Part shown: one piece after another, positions 14,030-15,417 of the stretch
Layout of the letters: every line of letters starts with the position of its first letter
How positions within the stretch are numbered: the stretch's first letter is position 1
Origin: an uncultured Bacteroidales bacterium
GTDB taxonomy: Bacteria; Bacteroidota; Bacteroidia; Bacteroidales; Bacteroidaceae
Reading direction: 5' to 3'
Length of the DNA: 15,417 nt
Assembly (NCBI GenBank): GCA_947367415.1
Contig: CANBEE010000031.1
Coordinates: 1 to 15,417 of the forward strand
Notes under the pieces: generated by a model
Databases searched by the model: none
Seen by the model: the letters and a program-made list of their open reading frames with translations, nothing else
What the model was told of the DNA's origin: nothing
Position numbers and translations under genes: made by a program

Positions 14030-15417
14030 ATGAAAGTAAAACACATCCTTTCGTTGGCATTGGCTGCGTTGTTCGTTACCGGCCTCAATGCTCAGTCACT
14101 TTCGCCCTCAACCAAGACTCATTGGGAGAAGGGTACTCTTGTTGTTGAGACTCCCGAGCGTCCTGCTGGTCAGGAGGATGCTGTCCTGATGACAGCTCCG
14201 GCAATTGACACCGTGCGCGTAGGTTTCATCGGACTTGGAATGCGTGGCTCAAGTGCGGTTTCCCGTTATCTTCATATTCCAGGTGCAAAGGTAGCTGCAA
14301 TATGCGACATAGAGCCGGCAATGGTTGAGAAGACACAGGAACGTCTCAGACGTGCCGGCTATCCGGAGGTCCCGTCTTATACCGGAAGCAAGGATGCATG
14401 GAAGCAGCTTTGCGAGCGTGATGACATCGATCTTGTCTACGTCGTTACAGACTGGAAGAACCATGCTGAGATGGGCGTTTATGCCATGGAGCAGGGCAAA
14501 CATGTGGCAATCGAAGTGCCTGCTGCTATGACTCTTGATGAAATCTGGGCCTTGATCAACACTTCTGAGCGTACGAGAAAGCATTGTATGCAGTTGGAAA
14601 ATTGTGTTTATGACTTTTTTGAACTTACAACGCTTAGCATGGCGCAGCAAGGCCTCTTTGGGGAGGTTATGCACGTGGAAGGTGCCTATCTTCACAGTTT
14701 GGACGAGTTCTGGGGTGAGTATCGTGATAACTGGCGTCTGAAATATAATAGGGCTCATAGAGGTGATGTGTATCCGACTCATGGACTCGGTCCAGCTTGC
14801 CAGCTTCTTGATATACATAGAGGCGATAGAATGAAAACTCTTGTTTCAATGGATACAAAGGCGGTAACAGGAGGAAAGATTGTTGAACGTATGACCGGAG
14901 AGAAATGCGAGGATTTCCAGAATGGAGACCATACATTGACAATGATTTCAACTGAAAACGGAAAGACTATCCTCATTGAGCATAATGTGATGAATCCTCG
15001 TCCGTACTCAAGACAGTATCAGCTGACAGGAACAAAAGGTTTTGCAAACAAGTATCCGGTGGAGCAGTATCTTTTCAAGGCAGAGAGCCTTTCTTCTGAT
15101 GATGTTCCTGATCATGAGAACCTTAATTCACATAATCCGGTTTCAGATGACGTCAAGAAAGCCTTGATGGAGAAATATAAACATAGAATCCATGTTGAAC
15201 TTGAGGAGCAGGCTAAGAAGGTTGGCGGTCATGGTGGAATGGATTACCTCATGGACTATCGCATGATTTATTGTCTACGTAATGGACTCCCTCTTGATAT
15301 GGATGTATATGACCTTGCGGAGTGGTGCTGTCTGGCGGAACTGACACGTCTTTCTCTTGAAAACGGCAACTGTCCTGTGGAAGTTCCTGATTTTACAAGA
15401 GGCGCTTGGAATAAGGT
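14030..15417 (+). CDS. GH109-type alpha-N-acetylgalactosaminidase (Gfo/Idh/MocA fold), 3'-partial
   Basis: Open from the ATG at 14030 to the window end (462 full codons). Residues 1-21 form a signal peptide (MKVKHILSLALAALFVTGLNA/Q), so the enzyme is exported. An NAD-binding Rossmann fold starts at about residue 62 (VRVGFIGLGMRG). Further GH109 blocks are DWKNHAEMGVYAMEQGKHVA, the IEVPAAMTLDE segment, THGLGPACQLLDIHRGDRM and GGHGGMDYLMDYRMIYCLRN followed by GLPLDMDVYDLAEW. GH109 enzymes use tightly bound NAD and an oxidation-elimination-addition mechanism to remove terminal alpha-GalNAc, as on blood group A and Tn antigens. Other Gfo/Idh/MocA oxidoreductases are possible but the HGLGP and GGHGGMD blocks favour GH109. 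Arg codons AGA/AGG make up 9 of 24 here by hand count, unlike upstream genes. Likely role: glycan foraging with the GH20-GH33 enzyme. Confidence 0.88.
   Translation, partial: MKVKHILSLALAALFVTGLNAQSLSPSTKTHWEKGTLVVETPERPAGQEDAVLMTAPAIDTVRVGFIGLGMRGSSAVSRYLHIPGAKVAAICDIEPAMVEKTQERLRRAGYPEVPSYTGSKDAWKQLCERDDIDLVYVVTDWKNHAEMGVYAMEQGKHVAIEVPAAMTLDEIWALINTSERTRKHCMQLENCVYDFFELTTLSMAQQGLFGEVMHVEGAYLHSLDEFWGEYRDNWRLKYNRAHRGDVYPTHGLGPACQLLDIHRGDRMKTLVSMDTKAVTGGKIVERMTGEKCEDFQNGDHTLTMISTENGKTILIEHNVMNPRPYSRQYQLTGTKGFANKYPVEQYLFKAESLSSDDVPDHENLNSHNPVSDDVKKALMEKYKHRIHVELEEQAKKVGGHGGMDYLMDYRMIYCLRNGLPLDMDVYDLAEWCCLAELTRLSLENGNCPVEVPDFTRGAWNK

Noticed and set aside
1..15417. CRISPR array, transposase, integrase, tRNA or rRNA
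   Set aside because: No regularly spaced repeats of the right size, no mobile-element proteins and no tRNA-like or rRNA-like segments were found by eye on either strand.

Overview
The window looks like chromosomal DNA of a Bacteroidales bacterium, most likely Prevotellaceae or Bacteroidaceae (inference, no marker gene for genus). The reasons are: promoters of the Bacteroidota type (TAnnTTTG at about -7, often with TTTG or TTG about 20 bases upstream), weak or absent Shine-Dalgarno sequences, a PorT-like outer-membrane protein, a DUF4834-type small membrane protein, a three-repeat helix-hairpin-helix protein, and secreted mucin-type glycosidases (GH20, GH33, GH109).

Layout. Left part (1-4804): the 3' part of a secreted 5'-nucleotidase in which the substrate-binding domain precedes the metallophosphatase domain, the reverse of the UshA order. 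It converges on a minus-strand patatin-POTRA-beta-barrel protein (type Vd autotransporter-like), preceded on the same strand by a PorT-like protein. A short tandem repeat lies between the converging genes. Two repeat-like segments are read in frame inside the interdomain linkers of the nucleotidase and the patatin protein.

Middle part (4904-7165): a 56-residue 2[4Fe-4S] ferredoxin with a clear terminator, an intergenic stretch with degenerate tandem repeats, and a POT/PTR2-family oligopeptide transporter with its own strong promoter and terminator. The transporter lacks the first Glu of the usual ExxER motif.

Right part (7172-15417): a 1129-residue enzyme fusing a GH20 beta-hexosaminidase to a GH33 sialidase; a phospholipid pair psd-pssA (phosphatidylserine made by PssA and decarboxylated by Psd to phosphatidylethanolamine) followed by a DUF4834-type gene; a convergent ComEA-like helix-hairpin-helix gene; a VanZ-like membrane protein; and a GH109-type (Gfo/Idh/MocA-fold) alpha-N-acetylgalactosaminidase cut by the window end.

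Together: host-glycan degradation (sialic acid, beta-HexNAc, alpha-GalNAc), peptide uptake and nucleotide salvage sit among housekeeping envelope genes. I found no CRISPR array, transposase, tRNA or rRNA. No wholly new system is evident. The most unusual items are the permuted nucleotidase fusion with a repeat in its linker and the GH20-GH33 bifunctional enzyme.
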